Notes: a model not told the origin generated them from the sequence alone. A stretch of DNA of 64,000 bases from Hydractinia symbiolongicarpus (GCF_029227915.1 NC_079876.1:5272001-5336000), one strand, 5' to 3'. Counted from the first letter of the stretch, positions 23,893 through 36,809 are shown. Program-made: numbers and translations.

Positions 23893-26482
23893 AGCGCTAA
23901 CACAGCGCCCAGTGTAATCGATGAGTTCCGGCAATCACCCCAAGTTAAGAAGAATGTTATTTCTTGGAGTCCAATTGTCTCCTTTATCACATTTATCAGG
24001 TGACAGCCCAAAGTTAGTTCAATTAAGTCCCACAGTCAATCGTTTCATAGTTAAAAGCGATGCAACCTTGTAATATCACAAAAATATCGCTTAATACATG
24101 TTTGTAGGAATATGTGACCTAACCGTTGTAACTCAAACGGACAGACAACGTTAGAAAGTCAATGAAATGTAGTTTTTGAAACTGTCGCTATTTCTTCAGC
24201 GCGCGATAACGGCTAGGATTGGTCCCACAGTAAAGAATGACTTATTTATCTAAGTTTTTAAATGAAGCGCTACCACAGAGACCAGTGTAATCGCTAAGTT
24301 TTGGCAATCATGTCAAATTAAGAAGAATGTTATTTCTTGGAGTCCAGTTGTCTCCTTTATCACATTTATCAGGTGACAGTCCAAAGTTAGTTCAATTAAG
24401 TCCCACAGTCAATCGTTCCATAGTTAAAAGCGATGCAACCTAGTAATATCACAAAAATATCGCTAAATACATGTTTGTACGAATATGTGACCTAACCGTT
24501 GTAACTCAAACGGCCAGACACCGTTAGAAAGTCAATGAAATGTAGTTTTTGAAACTCGCGCTATCTCCTCAGCGCGCGATAACGGCTAGGATTGGTCCCA
24601 CAGTAAAGAATGACTTATTTATCTAAATTTTTAAATGAAGCGCTACCACAGAGACCAGTGTAATCGCTAAGTTTTGGCAATCATGTCAAATTAAGAAGAA
24701 TGTTATTTCTTGGAGTCCTATTGTCTCCTTTATCACATTTATTAGGTGACAGTCCAAAGTTAGTTCAATTAAGTCCCACAGTCAATAGTTTCATAGTTAA
24801 AAGCGATGCAACCTAGTAATATTAGAAAAATATTGCTAAATACATGTTGGTACGAATATGTGACCAAACCGTTGTAACTGGAGGGGACTGACACCGTTAG
24901 GAAGTCAATGAAATGTAGTTTTTGAAACTGTCGCTATTTCTTCAACGCGCGATAACGCATAGGATTAGTCCCACAGTAAAGAATGACTTAGTTATCTAAG
25001 TTTTAGCGCTACCACAGCGCCCAGTGTAATCGCTGAGTTCCGGCAATCACGTCAAGTTAAGAAGAATGTTATTTCTTGGAGTCCATTTGTCTCCTTTATC
25101 ACATTTATCAGGTGACAGTCCAAAGTTAGTTCAATTAAGTCCCACAGTCAATCGTTTCATAGTTAAAAGCGATGCAACCTTGTAATATCACAAAAATATC
25201 GCTTAATACATGTTTGTACGAATATGTGACCTAACCGTTGTAACTCAAACGGACAGACACCGTTAGAAAGTCAATGAAATGTAGTTTTTGAAACTGTCGC
25301 TATTTCTTCAGCGCGCGATAACGGCTAGGATTGGTCCCACAGTAAAGAATGACATATTTATCTAAATTTTTAAATGAAGCGCTACCACAGAGACCAGTGT
25401 AATCGCTAAGTTTTGGCAATCATGTCTAATTAAGAAGAATGTTATTTCTTGGAGTCCAATTGTCTCCTTTATCACATTTATTAGGTGACAGTCCAAAGTT
25501 AGTTCAATTAAGTCCCACAGTCAATCGTTTCATAGTTAAAAGCGATGCAACCTAGTAATATTAGAAAAATATTGCTAAATACATGTTGGTACGAATATGT
25601 GACCAAACCGTTGTAACTGGAGGGGACTGACACCGTTAGAAAGTCAATGAAATGTAATTTTTGAAACTGTCGCTATTTCTTCAACGCGCGATAACGCATA
25701 GGATTAGTCCCACAGTAAAGAATGACTTAGTTATCTAAGTTTTAGCGCTACCACAGCGCCCAGTGTAATCGCTGAGTTCCGGCAATCACGTCAAATTAAG
25801 AAGAATGTTATTTCTTGGAGTCCAATTGTCTCCTTTATCACATTTATCAGGTGACAGTCCAAAGTTAGTTCAATTAAGTCCCACAGTCAATCGTTCCATA
25901 GTAAAAGGCGATGCAACCTAGTAATATCACAAAAATATCGCTAAATACATGTTTGTACGAATATGTGACCTAACCGCTGTAACTCAAACGGACAGACACC
26001 GTTAGAAAGTCAATGAAATGTAGTTTTTGAAACTGTCGCTATTTCTTCAGTGCGCGATAACGGATAGGATTAGTCCCACAGTAAAGAATGACTTATTTAT
26101 CTAAATTTTTAAATGAAGCGCTACCACAGCGCCCAGTGTAATCGCTGAGTTCCGGCAATCACGTCAAATTAAGAAGAATGTTATTTCTTAGAGTCCAATT
26201 GTCTCATTTATCACATTTATTAGATCACAGTCCAAAGTTAGTTCAATTAAGTCCCACAGTCAATCGTTTCACTTTTAAAAGCGATGCAACCTAGTAATAT
26301 CAGATAAATATCGCTAAATACATGTTGGTACGAATATGTGACCCAAACGTTGTAACTCAAACGGATTGATACTGTCAGAAAGTCAATGAAATGTAGTTTT
26401 TGAAACTGTCGCTATTTCTTCAGCGCGCGATAACGGATAGGATTAGTCCCACAGTAAAGAATGACTTAGTTATCTAAGTTTT
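23893..26482. repeat. Second copy of the 3.3-kb repeat, one unit shorter
   Basis: Units start at 23893 (D variant), 24265 (A front, B back), 24638 (C), 25005 (D), 25377 (T), 25744 (E) and 26116 (F with a short tail). Positions up to about 24400 match the first copy at offset 3336. From the C unit on the offset is 2963, the difference being one 373-bp unit. Shared private changes include GTCCAGTTGTC (21011, 24347) and CCGTTAGGAAG (21934, 24897). The 24265 unit carries the A front of 20929 and the B back of 21302, which locates the crossover. Confidence 0.86.
25005..26482. repeat. Tetramer D-T-E-F (1478 bp), first copy
   Basis: Units at 25005, 25377, 25744 and 26116 are followed at 26483 by another D-T-E-F run, a spacing of 1478 bp. 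The F unit ends with the 7-bp-deleted tail where the first copy at 23153 continues to a G unit. G has therefore been skipped at this junction. Confidence 0.85.
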
Positions 26483-27966
26483 AGCGCTACCACAGCGCCC
26501 AGTGTAATCGCTGAGTTCCGGCAATCACGTCAAGTTAAGAAGAATGTTATTTCTTGGAGTCCATTTGTCTCCTTTATCACATTTATCAGGTGACAGTCCA
26601 AAGTTAGTTCAATTAAGTCCCACAGTCAATCGTTTCATAGTTAAAAGCGATGCAACCTTGTAATATCACAAAAATATCGCTTAATACATGTTTGTACGAA
26701 TATGTGACCTAACCGTTGTAACTCAAACGGACAGACACCGTTAGAAAGTCAATGAAATGTAGTTTTTGAAACTGTCGCTATTTCTTCAGCGCGCGATAAC
26801 GGCTAGGATTGGTCCCACAGTAAAAAATGACATATTTATCTAAATTTTTAAATGAAGCGCTACCACAGAGACCAGTGTAATCGCTAAGTTTTGGCAATCA
26901 TGTCTAATTAAGAAGAATGTTATTTCTTGGAGTCCAATTGTCTCCTTTATCACATTTATTAGGTGACAGTCCAAAGTTAGTTCAATTAAGTCCCACAGTC
27001 AATCGTTTCATAGTTAAAAGCGATGCAACCTAGTAATATTAGAAAAATATTGCTAAATACATGTTGGTACGAATATGTGACCAAACCGTTGTAACTGGAG
27101 GGGACTGACACCGTTAGAAAGTCAATGAAATGTAGTTTTTGAAACTGTCGCTATTTCTTCAACGCGCGATAACGCATAGGATTACTCCCACAGTAAAGAA
27201 TGACTTAGTTATCTAAGTTTTAGCGCTACCACAGCGCCCAGTGTAATCGCTGAGTTCCGGCAATCACGTCAAATTAAGAAGAATGTTATTTCTTGGAGTC
27301 CAATTGTCTCCTTTATCACATTTATCAGGTGACAGTCCAAAGTTAGTTCAATTAAGTCCCACAGACGATCGTTCCATAGTAAAAGGCGATGCAACCTAGT
27401 AATATCACAAAAATATCGCTAAATACATGTTTGTACGAATATGTGACCTAACCGTTGTAACTCAAACGGACAGACACCGTTAGAAAGTCAATGAAATGTA
27501 GTTTTTGAAACTGTCGCTATTTCTTCAGTGCGCGATAACGGATAGGATTAGTCCCACAGTAAAGAATGACTTATTTATCTAAATTTTTAAATGAAGCGCT
27601 ACCACAGCGCCCAGTGTAATCGCTGAGTTCCGGCAATCACGTCAAATTAAGAAGAATGTTATTTCTTAGAGTCCAATTGTCTCATTTATCACATTTATTA
27701 GATCACAGTCCAAAGTTAGTTCAATTAAGTCCCACAGTCAATCGTTTCACTTTTAAAAGCGATGCAACCTAGTAATATCAGATAAATATCGCTAAATACA
27801 TGTTGGTACGAATATGTGACCCAAACGTTGTAACTCAAACGGATTGATACTGTCAGAAAGTCAATGAAATGTAGTTTTTGAAACTGTCGCTATTTCTTCA
27901 GCGCGCGATAACGGATAGGATTGGTCCCACAGTAAAGAATGACTTATTTATCTAAACTCTTAAATG
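26483..27966. repeat. Tetramer D-T-E-F, second copy
   Basis: Units at 26483 (D), 26855 (T), 27222 (E) and 27594 (F) repeat 25005-26482. E has private changes (CCACAGACGATCG near 27361, GGATTACTCCC near 27180). The F unit has the full-length tail ACTCTTAAATG and leads to a G-headed unit at 27967, as in the 23153-23526 pair. Confidence 0.85.
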
Positions 27967-30570
27967 AAGCGCTACCACAGCGGCCAGTGTAATCGCTGAG
28001 TTCCGGCAATCACGTCAAATTAAGAAGAATGTTATTTCTTGGAGTCCAATTGTCTCATTTATCACATTTATCAGGTGACAGTCCAAAGTTAGTTCAATTA
28101 AGTCCCACAGTCATTCGTTTCATAGTTAAGAGCGATGCAACCTAGTAAGATTAGAAAAATATTGCTAAATACATGTTGGTACGAATATGTGACCAAACCG
28201 TTGTAACTGAAAGGGACTGACACTGTTAGAAAGTCAATGAAATGTAGTTTTTGAAACTGTCGCTATTTCTTCAGCGCGCGATAACGGATAGGATTGGTCC
28301 CACAGTAAAGAATGACTTAGTTATCTAAGTTTTAGCGCTACCACAGCGCCCAGTGTAATCGCTGAGTTCCGGCAATCACGTCAAGTTAAGAAGAATGTTA
28401 TTTCTTGGTGTCCAATTGTCTCATTTATCACATTTATCAGGTGACAGTCCAAAGTTAGTTCAATTACGTCCCACAGTCAATCGTTTCATAGTTAAAAACG
28501 ATGCAACCTAGTAATATCAGAAAAATATCGCTTAGTACATGTTTGTACGAATATGTGAACTAACCGTTGTAACTCAAACGGACAGACACCGTTAGAAAGT
28601 CAATGAAATGTAGTTTTTTAAACTGTCGCTATTTCTTCAGCGCGCGATAACGGATAGGATTGGTCCCACAGTAAAGAATGACTTATTTATCTAAATTTTT
28701 AAATGAAGCGCTACCACAGAGATCAGTGTAATCGCTAAGTTTTGGCAATCATGTCTAATTAAGAAAAATGTTATTTCTTGGAGTCCAATTGTCTCCTTTA
28801 TCACATTTATCAGGTGACAGTCCAAAGTTAGTTCAATTAAGTCCCACAGTCAATCGTTTCATAGTTAAAAGCGATGCAACCTAGTAATATCACAAAAATA
28901 TCGCTAAATACATGTTTGTACGAATATGTGACCTAACCGTTGTAACTCAAACGGACAGACACCGTTAGAAAGTTAATGAAATGTAGTTTTTGAAACTGTC
29001 GCTATTTCTTCAGCGCGCGATAACGGATAGGATTGGTCCCACAGTAAAGAATAACTTATTTATCTAAATTTTTAAATGAAGCGCTACCACAGAGACCAGT
29101 GTAATCGCTGAGTTCCGGCAATCACGTCAAATTAAGAAGAATGTTATTTCTTGGAGTCCAATTGTCTCATTTATCACATTTATCAGGTCACAGTCCGAAG
29201 TTAGTTCAATTAAGTCCCACAGTCAATCGTTTCATAGTTAAAAGCGATGCAACCTAGTAATATCAGATAAATATTGCTAAATACATGTTGGTACGGATAT
29301 GTGACACAAACGTTGTAACTCAAACGGACTGACACCGTTAGAAACTCAATGAAATGTATTTTTTGAAGATATTGCTACTTCTTCAGCGCGCGCTAACGGC
29401 TAGGATTGGTCCCACAGTAAAGAATGACTTTTTTTAGCTTAATTTTTAAATGAAGCGCTACCACAGCGCCCAGTGTAATCGCTGAGTTCCGGCAATCACG
29501 TCAAATTAAGAAGAATGTTATTTCTTGGAGTCCAATTGTCTCATTTTTCACATTTATCAGGTCACAGTCCAAAGTTAGTTCAATTAAGTCCCACAGTCAA
29601 TCGTTTCTTTGTTAAAAGCGATGAAACCTAGTAATCTCAAAAAAATATCGCTAAATACATGTTGGTACGAATATGTGACCCAACCGTTGAAACTAAAACG
29701 GATTGACACCGTTAGAAAGTCAATCAAATTTAGTTTTTGAAATTGTCGCTATTTCTTCAGCGCGCGATAACGGATAGGATTGGTCCCACAGTAAAAAATG
29801 ACTTATTTATCTATATTTTTAAACGAATCGCTACCACAGCGCCCAGTGTAATCGCTGAGTTCCGGCAATCACGTCAAATTAAGAAGAATGTTATTTCTTG
29901 GAGTCCAATTGTCTTATTTATCACATTTATCAGGTCACAGTCCAACGTTAGTTCAATTAAGTCCCACAGTCAATCGTTTCACTGTTAAAAGCGATGCAAC
30001 CTAGTAATATCAGATAAATATCGCTAAATACATGTTGGTACGGATATGTGACCCAAACGTTGTAACTCAAACGGACTGACACCGTTAGAAAGTCAATGAA
30101 ATGTAGTTTTTGAAACTGTCGCTATTTCTTCAGCGCGCGATAACGGCTAGGATTGGTCCCGCAGTAAAGAATGACTTATTTATCTAAATTTTTAAATGAC
30201 GCGCTACCACAGAGACCAGTGTAATCGCTAAGTTTTGGCAATCATGTCTAATTAGAAGAATGTTATTTCTTGGAGTCCAATTGTCTCCTTTATCACATTT
30301 ATTAGGTGACAGTCCAAAGTTAGTTCAATTAAGTCCCACAGTCAATCGTTTCATAGTTAAAAGCGATGCAACCTAGTAATATTAGAAAAATATCGCTAAA
30401 TACATGTTGGTACGGATATGTGACCCAAACGTTGTAACTCAAACGGACTGACACCGTTAGAAAGTCAATGAAATGTAGTTTTTGAAACTGTCGCTATTTC
30501 TTCAGCGCGCGATAACGGCTAGGATTGGTCCCGCAGTAAAGAATGACTTATTTATCTAAATTTTTAAATG
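27967..30570. repeat. Seven mixed units between two higher-order blocks
   Basis: Units start at 27967 (G head, A body with GTAAGATTAG), 28334 (D-like, TTGGTGTCC, TTACGTCCC), 28706 (T-like, CAGAGATCAG), 29079 (alpha start then beta, GTCCGAAGTTAG, GAAGATATTGCTAC), 29453 (beta, TTTCTTTGTTAAAAG, tail with TTTTTTTAGCTTAAT upstream), 29826 (Q-like, AATCGC) and 30199 (T-like, beginning ACGCGC). 28334-29452 recurs at 35318-36436, and 29079-30198 recurs in part at 38302-39421. The 29079 unit is 374 bp and the 30199 unit 372 bp through single-base indels. Confidence 0.8.
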
Positions 30571-32767
30571 ACGCGCTACCACAGAGACCAGTGTAATCGC
30601 TAAGTTTTGGCAATCATGTCTAATTAAGAAGAATGTTATTTCTTGGAGTCCAATTGTCTCCTTTATCACATTTATTAGGTGACAGTCCAAAGTTAGTTCA
30701 ATTAAGTCCCACAGTCAATCGTTTCATAGTTAAAAGCGATGCAACCTAGTAATATTAGAAAAATATTGCTAAATACATGTTGGTACGAATATGTGACCAA
30801 ACCGTTGTAACTGGAAGGGACTGACACCGTTAGAAAGTCAATGAAATGTAGTTTTTAAAACTGTCGCTATTTCTTCAACGCGCGATAACGCATAGGATTA
30901 GTCCCACAGTAAAGAATGACTTAGTTATCTAAGTTTTAGCGCTACCACAGCGCCCAGTGTAATCGCTGAGTTCCGGCAATCACGTCAAATTAAGAAGAAT
31001 GTTATTTCTTGGAGTCCAATTGTCTCCTTTATCACATTTATCAGGTGACAGTCCAAAGTTAGTTCAATTAAGTCCCACAGTCAATCGTTCCATAGTAAAA
31101 GGCGATGCAACCTAGTAATATCACAAAAATATCGCTAAATACATGTTTGTACGAATATGTGACCTAACCGTTGTAACTCAAATGGACAGACACCGTTAGA
31201 AAGTCAATGAAATGTAGTTTTTGAAACTGTCGCTATTTCTTCAGTGCGCGATAACGGATAGGATTAGTCCCACAGTAAAGAATGACTTATTTATCTAAAT
31301 TTTTAAATGAAGCGCTACCACAGCGCCCAGTGTAATCGCTGAGTTCCGGCAATCACGTCAAATTAAGAAGAATGTTATTTGTTAGAGTCCAATTGTCTCA
31401 TTTATCACATTTATTAGATCACAGTCCAAAGTTAGTTCAATTAAGTCCCACAGTCAATCGTTTCACTTTTAAAAGCGATGCAACCTAGTAATATCAGATA
31501 AATATCGCTAAATACATGTTGGTACGAATATGTGACCCAAACGTTGTAACTCAAACGGATTGATACTGTCAGAAAGTCAATGAAATGTAGTTTTTGAAAC
31601 TGTCGCTATTTATTCAGCGCGCGATAACGGATAGGATTGGTCCCACAGTAAAGAATGACTTATTTATCTAAACTCTTAAATGAAGCGCTACCACAGCGGC
31701 CAGTGTAATCGCTGAGTTCCGGCAATCACGTCAAATTAAGAAGAATTTTATTTCTTGAAGTCCAATTGTCTCATTTTTCACATTTATCAGGTCACAGTCC
31801 AAAGTTAGTTCAATTAATTCCCACAGTCAATCGTTTCATAGTTAAAAGCGATGCAACCTAGTATTATCAGAAAAATATCGCTAAATACATGTTTGTACGA
31901 ATATGTGACCCAACCGTTGTAACTGAAAGGGACTGACACTGTTAGAAAGTCAATGAAATGTAGTTTTTGAAACTGTCGCTATTTCTTCAGCGCGCGATAA
32001 CGGATAGGATTGGTGCCACAGTAAAGAATGACTTATTTATCTAAAGCCAGTGTAATCGCTGAGTTCCGGCAATCACGTCAAATTAAGAAGAATGTTATTT
32101 CTTGAAGTCCAATTGTCTCATTTATCACATTTATCAGGTGACAGTCCAAAGTTAGTTCAATTAAGTCCCACAGTCATTCGTTTCATAGTTAAGAGCGATG
32201 CAACCTAGTAAGATTAGAAAAATATTGCTAAATACATGTTGGTACGAATATGTGACCAAACCGTTGTAACTGAAAGGGACTGACACTGTTAGAAAGTCAA
32301 TGAAATGTACTTTTGGAACTGTCGCTATTTCTTCAGCGCGCGATAACGGATAGGATTGGTCCCACAGTAAAGAATGACTTAGTTATCTAAGTTTTAGCGC
32401 TACCACAGCGCCCAGTGTAATCGCTGAGTTCCGGCAATCACGTCAAGTAAAGAAGAATGTTATTTCTTGGTGTCCAATTGTCTCATTTATCACATTTATC
32501 AGGTGACAGTCCAAAGTTAGTTCAATTACGTCCCACAGTCAATCGTTTCATAGTTAAAAGCGATGCAACCTAGTAATATTAGAAAAATATCGCTAAATAC
32601 ATGTTGGTACGGATATGTGACCCAAACGTTGTAACTCAAACGGACTGACACCGTTAGAAAGTCAATGAAATGTAGTTTTTGAAACTGTCGCTATTTCTTC
32701 AGCGCGCGATAACGGCTAGGATTGGTCCCGCAGTAAAGAATGACTTATTTATCTAAATTTTTAAATG
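30571..32767. repeat. Six-unit higher-order repeat (2197 bp), first copy
   Basis: Units start at 30571 (T, ACGCGC), 30938 (E), 31310 (F), 31683 (G), about 32045 (head-deleted, A-like body) and 32396 (D-like front, T back). The pattern restarts at 32768 with spacing 2197 bp. Markers shared by the copies include CTCAAATGGACAG (31178, 33375) and GTTATTTGTTAGAG (31375, 33572). The period falls short of six full units because of two 7-bp tail deletions, one 26-bp head deletion and a single-base loss. Confidence 0.86.
32036..32050. repeat. Head-deletion junction 1
   Basis: The tail TATCTAA runs straight into AGCCAGTGTAATCGC. Compared with neighbouring units, 26 bp are missing: the end of the tail and the head including AGCGCTACCACAG. 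The unit that follows therefore lacks the AGCGCT site and the alpha/beta signature. The same junction appears near 34240 and 35331, so it arose once and was copied. Confidence 0.9.
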
Positions 32768-34599
32768 ACGCGCTACCACAGAGACCAGTGTAATCGCTAA
32801 GTTTTGGCAATCATGTCTAATTAAGAAGAATGTTATTTCTTGGAGTCCAATTGTCTCCTTTATCACATTTATTAGGTGACAGTCCAAAGTTAGTTCAATT
32901 AAGTCCCACAGTCAATCGTTTCATAGTTAAAAGCGATGCAACCTAGTAATATTAGAAAAATATTGCTAAATACATGTTGGTACGAATATGTGACCAAACC
33001 GTTGTAACTGGAAGGGACTGACACCGTTAGAAAGTCAATGAAATGTAGTTTTTGAAACTGTCGCTATTTCTTCAACGCGCGATAACCTATAGGATTAGTC
33101 CCACAGTAAAGAATGACTTAGTTATCTAAGTTTTAGCGCTACCACAGCGCCCAGTGTAATCGCTGAGTTCCGGCAATCACGTCAAATTAAGAAGAATGTT
33201 ATTTCTTGGAGTCCAATTGTCTTCTTTATCACATTTATCAGGTGACAGTCCAAAGTTAGTTCAATTAAGTCCCACAGTCAATCGTTCCATAGTAAAAGGC
33301 GATGCAACCTAGTAATATCACAAAAATATCGCTAAATACATGTTTGTACGAATATGTGACCTAACCGTTGTAACTCAAATGGACAGACACCGTTAGAAAG
33401 TCAATGAAATGTAGTTTTTGAAACTGTCGCTATTTCTTCAGTGCGCGATAACGGATAGGATTAGTCCCACAGTAAAGAATGACTTATTTATCTAAATTTT
33501 TAAATGAAGCGCTACCACAGCGCCCAGTGTAATCGCTGAGTTCCGGCAATCACGTCAAATTAAGAAGAATGTTATTTGTTAGAGTCCAATTGTCTCATTT
33601 ATCACATTTATTAGATCACAGTCCAAAGTTAGTTCAATTAAGTCCCACAGTCAATCGTTTCACTTTTAAAAGCGATGCAACCTAGTAATATCAGATAAAT
33701 ATCGCTAAATACATGTTGGTACGAATATGTGACCCAAACGTTGTAACTCAAACGGATTGATACTGTCAGAAAGTCAATGAAATGTAGTTTTTGAAACTGT
33801 CGCTATTTCTTCAGCGCGCGATAACGGATAGGATTGGTCCCACAGTAAAGAATGACTTATTTATCTAAACTCTTAAATGAAGCGCTACCACAGCGGCCAG
33901 TGTAATCGCTGAGTTCCGGCAATCACGTCAAATTAAGAAGAATGTTATTTCTTGAAGTCCAATTGTCTCATTTTTCACATTTATCAGGTCACAGTCCAAA
34001 GTTAGTTCAATTAATTCCCACAGTCAATCGTTTCATAGTTAAAAGCGATGCAACCTAGTATTATCAGAAAAATATCGCTAAATACATGTTTGTACGAATA
34101 TGTGACCCAACCGTTGTAACTGAAAGGGACTGACACTGTTAGAAAGTCAATGAAATGTAGTTTTTGAAACTGTCGCTATTTCTTCAGCGCGCGATAACGG
34201 ATAGGATTGGTCCCACAGTAAAGAATGACTTATTTATCTAAAGCCAGTGTAATCGCTGAGTTCCGGCAATCACGTCAAGTTAAGAAGAATGTTATTTCTT
34301 GGTGTCCAATTGTCTCATTTATCACATTTATCAGGTGACAGTCCAAAGTTAGTTCAATTACGTCCCACAGTCAATCGTTTCATAGTTAAAAACGATGCAA
34401 CCTAGTAATATCACAAAAATATCGCTTAATACATGTTTGTACGAATATGTGACCTAACCGTTGTAACTCAAACGGACAGACACCGTTAGAAAGTCAATGA
34501 AATGTAGTTTTTTAAACTGTCGCTATTTCTTCAGCGCGCGATAACGGATAGGATTGGTCCCACAGTAAAGAATGACTTATTTATCTAAATTTTTAAATG
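32768..34599. repeat. Second copy of the 2197-bp repeat, one unit lost
   Basis: Units start at 32768 (T), 33135 (E), 33507 (F), 33880 (G) and about 34242 (head-deleted start as at 32045, then body of the 32396-type D-like unit). Copy one has two units where copy two has a single hybrid at 34242-34599, so one unit length is gone. The hybrid has CACGTCAAGTTAAG and TTGGTGTCC right after the deleted head. Confidence 0.82.
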
Positions 34600-34972
34600 A
34601 AGCGCTACCACAGAGACCAGTGTAATCGCTAAGTTTTGGCAATCATGTCTAATTAAGAAGAATGTTATTTCTTGGAGTCCAATTGTCTCCTTTATCACAT
34701 TTAACAGGTCACAGTCCAAAGTTAGTTCAATTAAGTCCCACAGTCAATCGTTTCATAGTTAAAAGCGATGCAACCTAGTAATATCACAAAAATATCGCTA
34801 AATACATGTTTGTACGAATATGTGACCTAACCGTTGTAACTCAAACGGACAGACACCGTTAGAAAGTCAATGAAATGTAGTTTTTGAAACTGTCGCTATT
34901 TCTTCAGCGCGCGATAACGGATAGGATTGGTCCCACAGTAAAGAATAACTTATTTATCTAAACTCTTAAATG
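33880..34972. repeat. Trimer (1093 bp), first copy
   Basis: Units at 33880 (G), about 34242 (head-deleted) and 34600 (T with TTTAACAGGTCACAG) are repeated at 34973, about 35333 and 35691. The private TTTAACAGG change occurs only in the two T units (34703 and 35794), and both copies carry the head deletion. Confidence 0.9.
34236..34250. repeat. Head-deletion junction 2
   Basis: Same TATCTAA-AGCCAGTG join as at 32041. It is followed here by a D-like body (GTCAAGTTAAG), whereas junction 1 is followed by GTCAAATTAAG. The join was therefore shuffled onto another unit body after it formed. Confidence 0.9.
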
Positions 34973-36063
34973 AAGCGCTACCACAGCGGCCAGTGTAATC
35001 GCTGAGTTCCGGCAATCACGTCAAATTAAGAAGAATGTTATTTCTTGAAGTCCAATTGTCTCATTTTTCACATTTATCAGGTCACAGTCCAAAGTTAGTT
35101 CAATTAATTCCCACACAATCGTTTCATAGTTAAAAGCGATGCAACCTAGTATTATCAGAAAAATATCGCTAAATACATGTTTGTACGAATATGTGACCCA
35201 ACCGTTGTAACTGAAAGGGACTGACACTGTTAGAAAGTCAATGAAATGTAGTTTTTGAAACTGTCGCTATTTCTTCAGCGCGCGATAACGGATAGGATTG
35301 GTCCCACAGTAAAGAATGACTTATTTATCTAAAGCCAGTGTAATCGCTGAGTTCCGGCAATCACGTCAAGTTAAGAAGAATGTTATTTCTTGGTGTCCAA
35401 TTGTCTCATTTATCACATTTATCAGGTGACAGTCCAAAGTTAGTTCAATTACGTCCCACAGTCAATCGTTTCATAGTTAAAAACGATGCAACCTAGTAAT
35501 ATCACAAAAATATCGCTTAATACATGTTTGTACGAATATGTGACCTAACCGTTGTAACTCAAACGGACAGACACCGTTAGAAAGTCAATGAAATGTAGTT
35601 TTTTAAACTGTCGCTATTTCTTCAGCGCGCGATAACGGATAGGATTGGTCCCACAGTAAAGAATGACTTATTTATCTAAATTTTTAAATGAAGCGCTACC
35701 ACAGAGACCAGTGTAATCGCTAAGTTTTGGCAATCATGTCTAATTAAGAAGAATGTTATTTCTTGGAGTCCAATTGTCTCCTTTATCACATTTAACAGGT
35801 CACAGTCCAAAGTTAGTTCAATTAAGTCCCACAGTCAATCGTTTCATAGTTAAAAGCGATGCAACCTAGTAATATCACAAAAATATCGCTAAATACATGT
35901 TTGTACGAATATGTGACCTAACCGTTGTAACTCAAACGGACAGACACCGTTAGAAAGTCAATGAAATGTAGTTTTTGAAACTGTCGCTATTTCTTCAGCG
36001 CGCGATAACGGATAGGATTGGTCCCACAGTAAAGAATAACTTATTTATCTAAATTTTTAAATG
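34973..36063. repeat. Trimer (1091 bp), second copy
   Basis: Units at 34973, about 35333 and 35691 match 33880-34972. Copy two is 2 bp shorter because CCCACAGTCAATCG has become CCCACACAATCG near 35110. Offset at the internal junction is 1091 bp. Confidence 0.88.
35327..35341. repeat. Head-deletion junction 3
   Basis: Third occurrence of the TATCTAA-AGCCAGTG join, a direct duplicate of the one at 34240 within the trimer duplication. Confidence 0.9.
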
Positions 36064-36809
36064 AAGCGCTACCACAGAGACCAGTGTAATCGCTGAGTTC
36101 CGGCAATCACGTCAAATTAAGAAGAATGTTATTTCTTGGAGTCCAATTGTCTCATTTATCACATTTATCAGGTCACAGTCCGAAGTTAGTTCAATTAAGT
36201 CCCACAGTCAATCGTTCCATAGTTAAAAGCGATGCAACCTAGTAATATCAGATAAATATTGCTAAATACATGTTGGTACGGATATGTGACACAAACGTTG
36301 TAACTCAAACGGACTGACACCGTTAGAAAGTCAATGAAATGTATTTTTTGAAGATATTGCTACTTCTTCAGCGCGCGATAACGGATAGGATTGGTCCCAC
36401 AGTAAAAAATGACTTATTTATCTATATTTTTAAACGAATCGCTACCCCAGCGCCCAGTGTAATCGCTGAGTTCCGGCAATCACGTCAAATTAAGAAGAAT
36501 GTTATTTCTTGGAGTCCAATTGTCTTATTTATCACATTTATCAGGTCACAGTCCAAAGTTAGTTTAATTAAGTCCCACAGTCAATCGTTTCACTGTTAAA
36601 AGCGATGCAACCTAGTAATATCAGATAAATATCGCTAAATACATGTTGGTACGGATATGTGACCCAAACGTTGTAACTCAAACGGACTGACACCGTTAGA
36701 AAGTCAATGAAATGTAGTTTTTGAAACTGTCGCTATTTCTTCAGCGCGCGATAACGGCTAGGATTGGTCCCGCAGTAAAAAATGACTTTTTTATCTTAAT
36801 TTTTAAATG
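36064..36809. repeat. Hybrid units matching 29079-30198 minus one unit
   Basis: The unit at 36064 matches 29079 (GTCCGAAGTTAG, GAAGATATTGCTAC) up to CTTCAGCGCGC near 36375. It then takes the tail seen before the Q-like unit (GTAAAAAATGACTTATTTAT, TATATTTTTAAACG). The following unit at 36437 is the Q-like AATCGC type. In the 29-kb version an additional unit (29453) lies between them. Its absence here, with the switch inside 36064, marks a one-unit deletion. Confidence 0.82.

Noticed and set aside
29737-29988. Open frame of 83 codons, with near copies at 36339-36599 and 38960-39211
   Set aside because: All three are readings of satellite sequence running into Q-like units (AATCGC type). The frame is open only because the usual stop in TATCTAAATTTTT is lost in the CTATATTTTTAAACG variant. 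Ordinary units have the stop, the start lies in the previous unit's tail, and there is no codon-like conservation. Not a gene.
35021-35227. Minus-strand open frame of 68 codons
   Set aside because: It lies wholly within a G unit of the trimer. It is open by chance through a 2-bp loss near 35110 (CCCACACAATCG). Its sister at 33880 lacks the same frame, so there is no sign of coding.
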